From contig JASLRF010000264.1 of NCBI GenBank assembly GCA_030744095.1, positions 1 to 10,841 on the forward strand: a DNA stretch of 10,841 nucleotides, written 5' to 3'. The notes under the pieces are model-generated. The model was not told the DNA's origin and searched no databases. It was given only the letters and a program-made list of their open reading frames with translations. The position numbers and the translations under genes are program-made. Positions 1 through 7,265 of this stretch are shown here, one piece after another. Within the stretch, counting starts at the first letter, position 1. Each line of letters begins with the position of its first letter. The DNA comes from Pirellulaceae bacterium (GTDB taxonomy: Bacteria; Planctomycetota; Planctomycetia; Pirellulales; Pirellulaceae).

Positions 1-2
1 CT

Positions 3-1841
3 GCCGAAGCTGACAGCGAACCGGCCGAGTTGTCACAGTCAGCACGAACACCGGTATCCCCCACACCACCGACGCCTCCTGTATCGCCACCCAGGGCGGC
101 GCCAGCTTCGGTTCGCGTGGCTGCCGAAAAGCTCGATGCGCTCTTGGCACAGAGTGGCGAACTGCTCGTCGCGCGCCGTCGCGTCCAGTCGCGTGTGGAT
201 GACATTGACGAACTGCGCCAAATGGTGGCAGAGTACCGCACAGAATGGCGCGCTACCGTCAAGCCCTTGCAACGGCTGACCAATCAAGGGACGCAGGCCA
301 GCGGAGAGGACGTGCAACGGCTGTTGGAGACCGTCAATCTCAATCGGGAATCGTTGACCCGTTTGGAACGTGGCCTTGAACGCGTGGGCACGCAATTGTC
401 ACGCGATGGCGGTTTGCTGAAACAAGCATGCACGGCGCTCGAAGACGAAGTGCACCGTGTGCGAATGTTGCCGTTTGCCGAAGCTTGTGGCGGATTGGAC
501 CGGGCGGTGCGCGATGTTGCGAGGACAACTGGAAAACAGGTCAAACTGGTGATCGTTGGGAAGGACGTCGAACTCGATCGTGCAGTTCTGGAAGGCCTTA
601 AAGACCCCTTGATGCATCTGGTCCGGAACGGGGTGGATCACGGAATAGAGACTCCACAAGAGCGCACGGCTGCAGGAAAATCCGCCAAAGCGCAGCTCAC
701 TGTCTCCGCGGCGCTGCACGGTGCCCAGGTCGAGATTGTCGTGGAAGACGACGGAAGGGGATTCGACCTTGAACGGATACGCGAGAAAGCACGATCAAGA
801 GGGCTTCCTGAACCGGAAGACGATCGCGAGCTGGCTCGGCTGGTCTTCATGGCTGGGTTTTCGACGGCATCGATTGTCACAGACATATCGGGTCGAGGAG
901 TCGGGCTGGACGTCGTGCAGTCACAAATTGAAACCTTGCAGGGTTCGGTCGATTTGAGTTTTGTCGCCGGGCGAGGATCGCGGTTTGCATTGAGGCTTCC
1001 ACTGACCTTGACCACCACACGCGCCATCATGGTACGGGCAGGCCAGCAGACGTACGCGATCCCGACTGCAAATGTCCAGCAGATTGTCCGAATTTCACTT
1101 GACGAGATTCGTACAGTCGGCAAACGTCGTGTTCTAACGTTGGGTGGGCCACCCATTCCCGTCGCGAGGCTGACCGACACGTTGGGAATGGAGGGCGCGA
1201 ACGACCAGTTGGAAGACTCGAAAATACTCGTGGTGGTGATGGGTTCTGGCCACACGTCCACTGCCACAATCGTCGACGAATTGCTGGCCGAGCAGGAAAT
1301 TACCATAAAACTTCTGGGGCGTCGCATTCGTCACGTCAAACACGTATCGGGAGGTACGCTGCTGCCCTCGGGAGAGACCGCGTTGGTTCTCAATGTGGCC
1401 AGCGTGATGCGAACGCAGTTCAACCGCGAAGCGGCAACTCCGATTGTGGTGCGCCAGACCAAACAGGAGAATGACGCTCCGCGTCGGTTGTTGGTCGTGG
1501 ATGATTCGGTCACGACACGTGCCTTGATGCAAGCAATTCTGGAATCCGCAGGCTTCAATGTGCAGACGGCTGCCGATGGTCGATTCGCGTTGGAAAAGTT
1601 AGATCAGACGAAGTTCGATCTCGTTGTGAGTGATGTCGACATGCCAAGACTCAATGGGTTCGGTTTAACCGAGGCGATTCGCAAGTCGGATCGACTGGCG
1701 CGGCTACCTGTGATCCTGGTCACCGCGCGCGGCACCGATGAAGACAAGGCCAGAGGGATCCAGGCAGGTGCTGACGGTTACATCGTCAAGGCCGATTTCG
1801 AGGGCAACAATCTGGTGGAAACGATTCAGCAGTTGCTTTGA
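3..1841 (+). CDS. cheA: CheA-type hybrid histidine kinase with C-terminal receiver, 5' end outside window
   Basis: This is the sensor kinase of a chemosensory array. It would autophosphorylate on an Hpt histidine and pass phosphate to receivers. The frame is open to the left edge, so the first possible start inside it (TTG at 30) is probably not real and the Hpt domain lies outside the window. Residues below are numbered from the TTG at 30. A Pro/Thr-rich linker covers about 1-25. A long helical dimerisation region covers about 26-150 and ends in the motif EVHRVRMLPF. The GHKL ATPase follows, with N-box HLVRNGVDHG (N200), G1 DDGRG (240-244) and G2 GRGVG (288-292). A CheW-like domain covers about 330-465. 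A receiver covers about 485-603, with acidic D491/D492, phospho-acceptor D535 and K587. The CheA-receiver fusion is typical of WspE, FrzE and PilL/ChpA kinases. cheB begins 39 bases downstream. Family assignment is firm; the specific pathway is inferred. Confidence 0.95.
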   Translation, partial: AEADSEPAELSQSARTPVSPTPPTPPVSPPRAAPASVRVAAEKLDALLAQSGELLVARRRVQSRVDDIDELRQMVAEYRTEWRATVKPLQRLTNQGTQASGEDVQRLLETVNLNRESLTRLERGLERVGTQLSRDGGLLKQACTALEDEVHRVRMLPFAEACGGLDRAVRDVARTTGKQVKLVIVGKDVELDRAVLEGLKDPLMHLVRNGVDHGIETPQERTAAGKSAKAQLTVSAALHGAQVEIVVEDDGRGFDLERIREKARSRGLPEPEDDRELARLVFMAGFSTASIVTDISGRGVGLDVVQSQIETLQGSVDLSFVAGRGSRFALRLPLTLTTTRAIMVRAGQQTYAIPTANVQQIVRISLDEIRTVGKRRVLTLGGPPIPVARLTDTLGMEGANDQLEDSKILVVVMGSGHTSTATIVDELLAEQEITIKLLGRRIRHVKHVSGGTLLPSGETALVLNVASVMRTQFNREAATPIVVRQTKQENDAPRRLLVVDDSVTTRALMQAILESAGFNVQTAADGRFALEKLDQTKFDLVVSDVDMPRLNGFGLTEAIRKSDRLARLPVILVTARGTDEDKARGIQAGADGYIVKADFEGNNLVETIQQLL

Positions 1842-1880
1842 CACCCTTGTAACGCGAACTCGCATCCGAAAGCTACCCGT

Positions 1881-2999
1881 ATGCTCCGTGTTCTTGTCGT
1901 CGATGATTCACCCACCGCGCGAGCGTTGCTTGCCGCGATACTGAGCAACGATGACGAGATGACAATCGCAGGTGAAGCCAATAGTGGCCAGGCAGCGGTT
2001 GAGATGACGGCGCAACTGCGGCCAGATGTCATCACGATGGACATTCACATGCCCGGGATGAGTGGCTTCGACGCTACAAAGCAGATCATGATCGACACTC
2101 CCACGCCGATTGTGATTGTCTCGGCCAGTACGATGGAAGATGAAGTCGCCTCGGGGATGCGTGCCTTGCGGGCCGGGGCGCTGACCGTATTGCGCAAACC
2201 ACCGGGACCCGAAGCCGCCAACTACGAAGAAGCCTGTTCCGAATTGGTTGAAACCGTCAGGTCGATGGCCGATGTCAAAGTCGTCCGTCACCTTCGCTCG
2301 TCACAGCCTGAGATACCGCTTGCCACGACCGAAGGCACCGGCTCACGCGAACCTGCAAATGAAGATTGCAGCGTTGCGAATCGTGGCGATCGATTTCTTG
2401 GTCCGGGCGTTTGTGTCGCGTCGGATCGGGGAATTGTTGCGATCGCGGCGTCGACGGGTGGTCCTCCTGCAATTCAGCAAGTCTTGGCTAACCTGCCAGC
2501 AGATTTTCCTTTGCCCATTCTAATCGTACAGCACATTGCCAAGGGGTTTTCAGACGGATTTGCACAGTGGCTCAATTCGACGGTAGCGTTGCCCGTTATG
2601 ACGGCGCAAGCTGGCGTCCCTCTAACTGTGGGGCGCGTCTACGTCGCGCCGGAGGAGAGGCATTTGGGAGTTTCGCGAAGTCGCGCCATTGAGATCTCTG
2701 ACTCGCCCCCAATTGCTGGATTTCGGCCGTCGGCAAGTTATTTGTTTAATTCAGTGGCTGGGGTGTATCGCGACGCGACGCTAGCCGTCATTATGACCGG
2801 CATGGGTTCCGATGGCCTTGATGGCCTGCGCGTCGTCAAACAGTGCGGCGGAACCGTGATCGCTCAAGATGAAGCATCGTCGGTTGTGTTCGGCATGCCG
2901 GGCGCTGCCCTTCGAGCGAAGATTGTAGACGATACCGTAGGACTGGATCAGATTGCTGGCAAGATTCTGCAATTTGAGCTGCTTCGAACGAGCCGATGA
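1881..2999 (+). CDS. cheB: CheB protein-glutamate methylesterase/deamidase with receiver domain
   Basis: This enzyme would remove methyl groups from receptor glutamates, so the array adapts to constant stimulus. It acts in the cytoplasm next to the receptor-CheA complex. The 372-residue protein has the usual CheB layout. The N-terminal receiver (1-120) has D8/D9, phospho-acceptor D54 in the motif MDIHMP, and K106. A variable linker covers about 125-180. The C-terminal esterase domain keeps the full catalytic triad: S191 in AASTGGP, H218 in VQHIAKG and D311 in GMGSDGL. The ATG at 1881 is chosen because the receiver fold begins at once after it; there is no convincing ribosome binding site. The gene lies 39 bases after the hybrid CheA, matching the WspE-WspF order, and is probably cotranscribed and phosphorylated by that kinase. 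Its methyltransferase partner CheR is not in the window. Confidence 0.95.
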   Translation: MLRVLVVDDSPTARALLAAILSNDDEMTIAGEANSGQAAVEMTAQLRPDVITMDIHMPGMSGFDATKQIMIDTPTPIVIVSASTMEDEVASGMRALRAGALTVLRKPPGPEAANYEEACSELVETVRSMADVKVVRHLRSSQPEIPLATTEGTGSREPANEDCSVANRGDRFLGPGVCVASDRGIVAIAASTGGPPAIQQVLANLPADFPLPILIVQHIAKGFSDGFAQWLNSTVALPVMTAQAGVPLTVGRVYVAPEERHLGVSRSRAIEISDSPPIAGFRPSASYLFNSVAGVYRDATLAVIMTGMGSDGLDGLRVVKQCGGTVIAQDEASSVVFGMPGAALRAKIVDDTVGLDQIAGKILQFELLRTSR

Positions 3000-3027
3000 G
3001 GTGTGGGTTTTTGTCGATTTCGTTCGA
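2984..3027. repeat. 8-bp inverted repeat around the cheB stop codon
   Basis: TCGAACGA at 2984-2991 is the exact reverse complement of TCGTTCGA at 3020-3027, with 28 bases between them. The arms straddle the cheB TGA (2997-2999) and sit in the largest gap of this operon (87 bases before the next start). It could form an RNA hairpin that tunes expression or stability between the two genes, or be a protein-binding site. A chance occurrence is also quite possible. The repeat is seen; any function is a guess. Confidence 0.35.
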
Positions 3028-3072
3028 GAGTCTTTCTGCCATGCAAAGATCGAATTCCACTGCCAGATGCAC

Positions 3073-3079
3073 GAAAGGG
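3073..3079 (+). promoter_or_regulatory. Ribosome binding site that fixes the receiver-ATPase start
   Basis: GAAAGGG lies 7 bases before the ATG at 3087. It supports that ATG over the GTG at 3003, which has no such site. The 28 residues between the two starts look unlike a receiver N-terminus. Confidence 0.6.
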
Positions 3080-3086
3080 TGAACGC

Positions 3087-3992
3087 ATGCCACGCGTGTT
3101 AATCGCCGAAGACAGTATGACGCAGGCCATTCAGTTTCAGATGATGCTGGAAGAGGCGTCCTATGAGGTTTCCCATTTTGAAGATGGCGCGAAGGCCTTG
3201 GACGCGATCGAAAAGGTTCGGCCAGACATCGTCCTGACCGACATGGATATGCCGGAAATGAATGGGTTGGAACTGGTCAGTTCGCTGAGGTTTCAGTATC
3301 CGTCGATTCCCGCGGTCTTGATGACTGCCTACGGTTCTGACGAGTTGGCGGTGCGGGCATTGGAAGAAGGTGCTGCCGCCTACGTTCCCAAAGCCAAGCT
3401 AGACGAAATGTTGTTGGGAACCTTGGAGCAAGTTCTGGGCCTGATGCGAGCGGACCGTAGCTATGCGAGTCTGATCGACTGTCTCAATTACAACGAATTC
3501 GACTTTACGCTCCACAATGATCCGGCATTGATTGAGCCCTTGGCCGACTTGATGCAGCAAATGCTGTCAGGCATGAAGCTGTGCGACACTGTTGAGCGTG
3601 TACGGGTTGGAATGGCGCTCGAGCACGCGCTGGCTAACGCAATGCTCCACGGCAATCTGGAATTGACCCGCGAAGAGATCGAAGAAGATGAAGCGACAGC
3701 CATCGAAGGTCTGCGTAGCGAGGTAGAAGAGCGTCAATCATTGCAGCCATATTGCGACCGCCGCATTCATTTCCATGCCAGAATGTCTACCGAAAAAGCG
3801 ACGTTCGTGATCCGTGACGACGGTCAGGGGTTCGATACGTCGACAGTGCCGAAACCGGGTGACGATCGCCTATTAGAACGCGAAGGTGGCCAAGGCCTCG
3901 TCTTGATGACCACGTTCATGTCAGAGGTTCGTTTCAACGACAATGGTACCGAGGTGACGCTGGTCAAGCTGCCGAGAACGACGTCCAACTGA
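3087..3992 (+). CDS. Response regulator: receiver fused to RsbW/SpoIIAB-like GHKL ATPase
   Basis: This is a two-domain protein of 301 residues from the ATG at 3087. The receiver (1-118) has E8/D9, phospho-acceptor D52 in the motif TDMDMP, T80 and K102. After a helical linker comes an RsbW-type GHKL ATPase with N-box EHALANAMLHGN (179-190, key E179 and N184), G1 DDGQGFD (244-250) and G2 GGQG (267-270). All nucleotide-binding motifs appear intact. In the known family, such ATPase domains phosphorylate STAS anti-anti-sigma proteins on serine or bind sigma factors. The protein is therefore probably the output of the chemosensory pathway, with CheA phosphorylation of D52 setting the ATPase activity (inference). 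An acidic, Glu-rich insert of about 25 residues (about 193-220) lies between N-box and G1, where SpoIIAB is shorter. No PP2C phosphatase domain is present. Kinase, anti-sigma and non-catalytic ATP-binding roles cannot be separated here. Confidence 0.85.
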   Translation: MPRVLIAEDSMTQAIQFQMMLEEASYEVSHFEDGAKALDAIEKVRPDIVLTDMDMPEMNGLELVSSLRFQYPSIPAVLMTAYGSDELAVRALEEGAAAYVPKAKLDEMLLGTLEQVLGLMRADRSYASLIDCLNYNEFDFTLHNDPALIEPLADLMQQMLSGMKLCDTVERVRVGMALEHALANAMLHGNLELTREEIEEDEATAIEGLRSEVEERQSLQPYCDRRIHFHARMSTEKATFVIRDDGQGFDTSTVPKPGDDRLLEREGGQGLVLMTTFMSEVRFNDNGTEVTLVKLPRTTSN

Positions 3993-4000
3993 GGGTTCGA

Positions 4001-4025
4001 CGAAGGCGACGGCAGTGGCGCTTCG
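4001..4025. terminator. Weak hairpin in the convergent intergenic gap
   Basis: CGAAGGCG (4001-4008) can pair with CGCTTCG (4019-4025) as a 7-bp stem with one bulged G and a 10-base loop. It lies just after the receiver-ATPase stop and before the oppositely oriented secretin stop, where terminators for both operons are expected. No T-run follows on either strand, so it is not a textbook intrinsic terminator. A second imperfect pairing (ACCAT 4040-4044 with ATGGT 4055-4059) is also possible. Confidence 0.25.
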
Positions 4026-4066
4026 GCAGGTAGATTGAGACCATCAGATTCCGTATGGTGATCTCT

Positions 4067-6439
4067 CTATTGCCGGCTCGCGTTAGTGGTTGAGGGCAGG
4101 TCGATTTCGATCGTGTGGACGGGTGGCGGACTGTTTTCGCCCGTCTCGGCGTCCACCTCCTCTAGCACTGAGTCCATCATGTGGGGCTCATGCTCGGGCA
4201 TACGCCAGGGAAACCCTCGCCTCGAATAGTCGAGATGTGGCAGATGTCCAGGATCAATGCCCCGACGCAGATGATCATGCACGCTGATCTCCAGATCCGG
4301 TGCCGCTGACAGCACTTCGCCACGCAGCGCAATGGCTTCGCTCTGAAGGGGATCAAAGTGAATCGCCAGATTGCAGTAACGCAGCGCCATGTCTGCATCA
4401 CCAGCGGCCCAAGCGGCCGTGGCCTTTCGTAGGTAGCGCTGGGCAAAGTGACGCTTGCCCAGCGGATTCATCTTTTCCAGGTAGACGTCTCGCCGATCCT
4501 TGAATTGACTCGAAGACGCCTGACCCTCACACCATAAATCCGCCTCTTGAATGATCCGCGGTGTTATCAGGACGATGATCTCGCTGCGGTCGATCTTTTC
4601 ACTCCGCTGACGGAATGCGGGTCCTATCCATGGGAGGTTCCCCAACACCGGAATCTGCGAGGACGTGGTGACGAGATCTTCCCGAATGAGTCCACCGATC
4701 ACCACCGTCGCACCATCGGGGCACATGATATTTGTCGTAATCTGGGTTACTTCTTTGTCAGGTAGCGTAAATCCGCCTTCGACGGTCACTGATCCGGTGG
4801 AAACTTCCGGATGAACTTCCATGCGGATCATGCCTTCGCTGGATATGAATGGCCGGATACTCAACTGCGTTCCCACCTCCAGGAATTCCACTGATTGTGT
4901 GGCTGCGGTCTCTGTGATGGTCGTACTAATGTAGCCTAACTCGGCACCGATCAAGATTTCGGCACGCTGTTTGTTCAAGCACATGATCCTGGGGGAAGCC
5001 ACCACATTCGTGTCGCCGATCGTCTCCAGGGCATTCAAGAACATGAAGACACTGGAGTCGAGAAAGCCAATTTTGAGCCCGTCAGTAAATGGTGCGGTTG
5101 CCAGGTCAATCAGAGGAGTGCCCGACGTGATACGTAGCGTGTCCTTCTGCCGCAGCAGTTCGAAGTCGACGCCTAGTTCACTCTTGTCATTCAGCGCAAC
5201 GTTCAGAATCATCGCCTCGATAGAGACTTGGCGTGGCATCCGATCAACTTCGGCGACCAGTTCATCGATCTGTGCGAGGATCCCGTCGAAGTCGCGAACC
5301 ATCACGACTTCTTCGCCGCTAAAGCTGTCGCCGCCAGCACTCGCAGAATCCGGAGCAATCCCCACTTCCGAGGCCGTGGACACCGTGACCTGTCCTGAAC
5401 TCTGGCTGAGCATCGGCGTGATCAACGATTGCATGTCCAGCGCCGTGATGTAGTTGAGGCGATAGACGCGGGTCGAAATGACGTCCCCGCCATGTTCCAC
5501 AAAATGTAGTTCTTCATGGGTCCCAACGTAAACGATGTTCCCCTCACGACGTGAAACGAGGCCTCTGGATTTCAGGACCGCATCCAAAGCCGTTTGGATC
5601 TCCACATCGGTTAGCGTGGCGGAAACCAACCCGCTTACACTTTCGCTCATGAGAATGTTCAGGCCGGCTTCGGTACCAATCAAGTTGAGAACCTCCTTGA
5701 TATCCGCATCCTCGAATAACAACGTCCACTTGTTGTCGTTCATTGAGACGTCCAGCGCGGCAGACGTCGTCACCGGTGGCGGAGGGGCAAAATCTTCGGC
5801 CAGTGCTGGCTGTCGGTTTTGATCGCCCTGGAGTTTCGTCACTATCTGCGCGGTCTCTTCCTGAGTCTGTTCAATCTTATGGAGCGCATCACCAAAGCGA
5901 TCAAATTGGGCCATTATCAGTGGCTGATAACCTGCCACGAGTGAGTTGATCGACTGGGCCAGCGACTGATCCCAGCCCGTGCGGTCGCCATCCTGCAAAC
6001 CGGTCTTTGCGAGTGAAGTCTCGGAGTTGGACCGATCAGAGGTTGGCTCGACAGGCGACATGAGCGAGGGTGCCGTCACGGGCCGTGTCGATGGTTCCGT
6101 TGGCGGGGCCGCGGTCTTTGAAACTGGTCGCCATGAAGATGTGGGAACTTCGGTACCGACGGTGTCCGTGTCAGCTTGCGCGGCTGGCCGGTTGTCGGGT
6201 TGAAGCGAGGCGGGCGAAGTGACCGTCTGTTGGGATGACGTTTGGTCCGCCTGCAGCAAGATAGGTTGCAACGCCACAGACACTGCATCTTCTCGGCTCG
6301 GTGTGTCACCGAAGAGGTCGGCCCGCGTCAGTTTGGAAGTGTAAGTGGAGGGTCGAAAATGGGTGGCGACGGCAACCGCAGATGCGATTCCGATCGCAGC
6401 AAACAACCCCAGGCCGGCAACTTTTATTAGGTTTCCCAT
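4067..6439 (-). CDS. pilQ: Secretin of type IV pilus / type II secretion (PilQ/GspD family) with C-terminal TPR-like tail
   Basis: This forms the outer-membrane ring through which a pilus or secreted substrate passes. The protein has 790 residues from ATG 6439, with GGAAG 3 bases upstream. A hydrophobic segment at about 5-27 is a signal peptide or anchor. A Pro/Thr/Ser-rich linker (about 40-150) and a probable coiled coil (about 155-205) follow. The STN/N0 domain spans about 236-306 (LLFEDADIKEVLNLIG). An N1 domain spans about 320-400 and has a loop rich in Gly, Ser and Ala (about 345-375). The secretin core spans about 403-632, with VVIGGL (579-584) and VLGNLPWIGPAFR (598-610). About 160 residues lie beyond the core; 665-712 resembles a TPR helix pair. 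No AMIN domain or obvious pilotin-binding S-domain is seen. It ends the pilM-N-O-P-like run, so PilQ is the best name, though GspD is close. Confidence 0.9.
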   Translation of the reverse strand: MGNLIKVAGLGLFAAIGIASAVAVATHFRPSTYTSKLTRADLFGDTPSREDAVSVALQPILLQADQTSSQQTVTSPASLQPDNRPAAQADTDTVGTEVPTSSWRPVSKTAAPPTEPSTRPVTAPSLMSPVEPTSDRSNSETSLAKTGLQDGDRTGWDQSLAQSINSLVAGYQPLIMAQFDRFGDALHKIEQTQEETAQIVTKLQGDQNRQPALAEDFAPPPPVTTSAALDVSMNDNKWTLLFEDADIKEVLNLIGTEAGLNILMSESVSGLVSATLTDVEIQTALDAVLKSRGLVSRREGNIVYVGTHEELHFVEHGGDVISTRVYRLNYITALDMQSLITPMLSQSSGQVTVSTASEVGIAPDSASAGGDSFSGEEVVMVRDFDGILAQIDELVAEVDRMPRQVSIEAMILNVALNDKSELGVDFELLRQKDTLRITSGTPLIDLATAPFTDGLKIGFLDSSVFMFLNALETIGDTNVVASPRIMCLNKQRAEILIGAELGYISTTITETAATQSVEFLEVGTQLSIRPFISSEGMIRMEVHPEVSTGSVTVEGGFTLPDKEVTQITTNIMCPDGATVVIGGLIREDLVTTSSQIPVLGNLPWIGPAFRQRSEKIDRSEIIVLITPRIIQEADLWCEGQASSSQFKDRRDVYLEKMNPLGKRHFAQRYLRKATAAWAAGDADMALRYCNLAIHFDPLQSEAIALRGEVLSAAPDLEISVHDHLRRGIDPGHLPHLDYSRRGFPWRMPEHEPHMMDSVLEEVDAETGENSPPPVHTIEIDLPSTTNASRQ

Positions 6440-6504
6440 GGTCTTCCGTGACCTGTGTGAATGTGGTGCCTTGCGCCAATTGTGACTTGTCAGGTAGTCG
6501 ATGA

Positions 6505-6834
6505 TCAGTTGGACAAACTGCTCTGTCTGCGTACAACCGTGATGCCGTTGCCCGGCGCTTGAGCCGGATCAAGTTCGAGACGAAACTGCACACCGTCAAT
6601 CTCGAGAATCGCATGGCGCGGACCAACCTGTTTCAGTACCAATGCGTGCTCGCCGGCGGGGGCACGGCGTTCGTTCGGCGTGGCCGTCACCGTCGCTCCT
6701 TCAGCATATCGTTTTCTACTGATCGTCGCCGAGCGAGAATGGCGTCCCACTAAAGTGCCCGTCAGCTTGAGTCCCATGGCATCGAACGTCTCTTGTGTGA
6801 AGGCAGGCGTGTCGACCGGTTCTTCAGGGGGGCG
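6505..6834 (-). pseudogene. C-terminal half of a PilP/GspC-like protein, out of frame with its N-terminal half
   Basis: This frame is open from a TGA at 6835-6837 to its stop at 6505. The only ATG, at 6777, would make a 90-residue protein with no signal peptide or membrane segment. Around that ATG the protein reads FDAMGLKLTGTLVG, followed by a small beta-rich domain that includes SRKRYAEGATV. This resembles the periplasmic homology domain of PilP, GspB and GspC, which normally sits behind a membrane anchor. Residues upstream of the ATG (EEPVDTPAFTQETFD) read like a normal protein linker, so the coding signal runs through the ATG up to the C-run at 6827-6832. I infer that this is the second half of the gene starting at 7187. 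A stand-alone 90-residue protein is the alternative. Confidence 0.7.
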
Positions 6835-7187
6835 TCATTGACTGCCGTGTCAACTGGTGGTGCCTGAAATGGGCTTCTTTGCTCCGCTGCGATGGTCCCT
6901 GACTTTCTTCGCAAGTCGGCATCAATCCAACCGATCAGTTGTTCCCAATTCGGGCCCAGACTGACCGGTGACACCGGCACGATGCTCGCTGTAGGAATCG
7001 TGGATGAACTGAAGTTTGGTGCAATCACTTTGACCCGCTGTGCTTCGTCAATCTTGGGTTTTCCTCGCAAGAACAGCGGCACCACGAAATAGAGTGCCAC
7101 GGGGCAAAGCGCAATCAATACGACCGTCTTTGCAGGGCTCTTTCTGAATTCCCGACCGACTTTCCTTTTGAGTTGACCTAAATTCAC
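6762..7187 (-). pseudogene. N-terminal half of a PilP/GspC-like inner-membrane protein, ending after a frameshift
   Basis: This is probably a bitopic inner-membrane protein linking the PilM-N-O platform to the secretin. The GTG at 7187 is preferred because GGGAAG lies 4 bases upstream; a TTG at 7211 would add 8 residues but has no ribosome site. A basic N-terminus is followed by one membrane helix at about 21-40, a periplasmic linker, a WEQLIGWIDADL segment, and RSPF. An R-x-PF motif commonly precedes the folded domain in GspB/GspC/PilP-like proteins. From 6827 to the stop at 6762 the reading gives a basic 21-residue tail (LKNRSTRLP...) that lacks family character. A -1 shift at the C-run joins 120 residues to the 107 of the next frame, giving about 227 in total. 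It lies between the pilO-like gene and the secretin, where pilP is expected. Confidence 0.7.
6827..6832 (-). other. C6 homopolymer: the frameshift point of the pilP-like gene
   Basis: On the minus strand the reading is GAC GCC CCC CTG. One extra C, or a -1 slip with Pro-tRNA re-pairing on CCC, gives GAC GCC CCC CCT GAA GAA and enters the downstream frame. One C fewer meets TGA at once. The site may be a sequencing error, a real mutation, or a slippage site. Confidence 0.65.
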
Positions 7188-7190
7188 TAG

Positions 7191-7197
7191 TCTTCCC
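7191..7197 (-). promoter_or_regulatory. Ribosome binding site choosing the GTG start of the pilP-like gene
   Basis: On the minus strand GGGAAGA is followed by CTA and then GTG at 7187. The spacing is a little short but the match is better than at the TTG at 7211. Confidence 0.5.
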
Positions 7198-7265
7198 GTT
7201 CGGTTGCGCAACGTGGTTGCGAACTGCTACGGCTCCTCTAGATATCGGTTGATTGCTTGTTCGTC

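Noticed and set aside
638..1327. A 229-codon open frame on the minus strand
   Set aside because: It lies antisense to the ATPase and CheW domains of the hybrid CheA, is Ser/Arg-rich and has no recognisable fold; it is a shadow of codon bias.
3003..3086. GTG start extending the receiver-ATPase by 28 residues
   Set aside because: The extension is unlike a receiver N-terminus, and the ATG at 3087 has GAAAGGG at good spacing.
4971..5453. A 160-codon open frame on the plus strand
   Set aside because: It is antisense to the secretin N1 and core domains, which are strongly family-like; the Ser/Arg/Ile-rich reading has no support.
7203..7212. 10-bp perfect palindrome GTTGCGCAAC just upstream of the pilP-like gene
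   Set aside because: Short, single copy and partly inside the alternative TTG-start reading; too likely by chance to call an operator.
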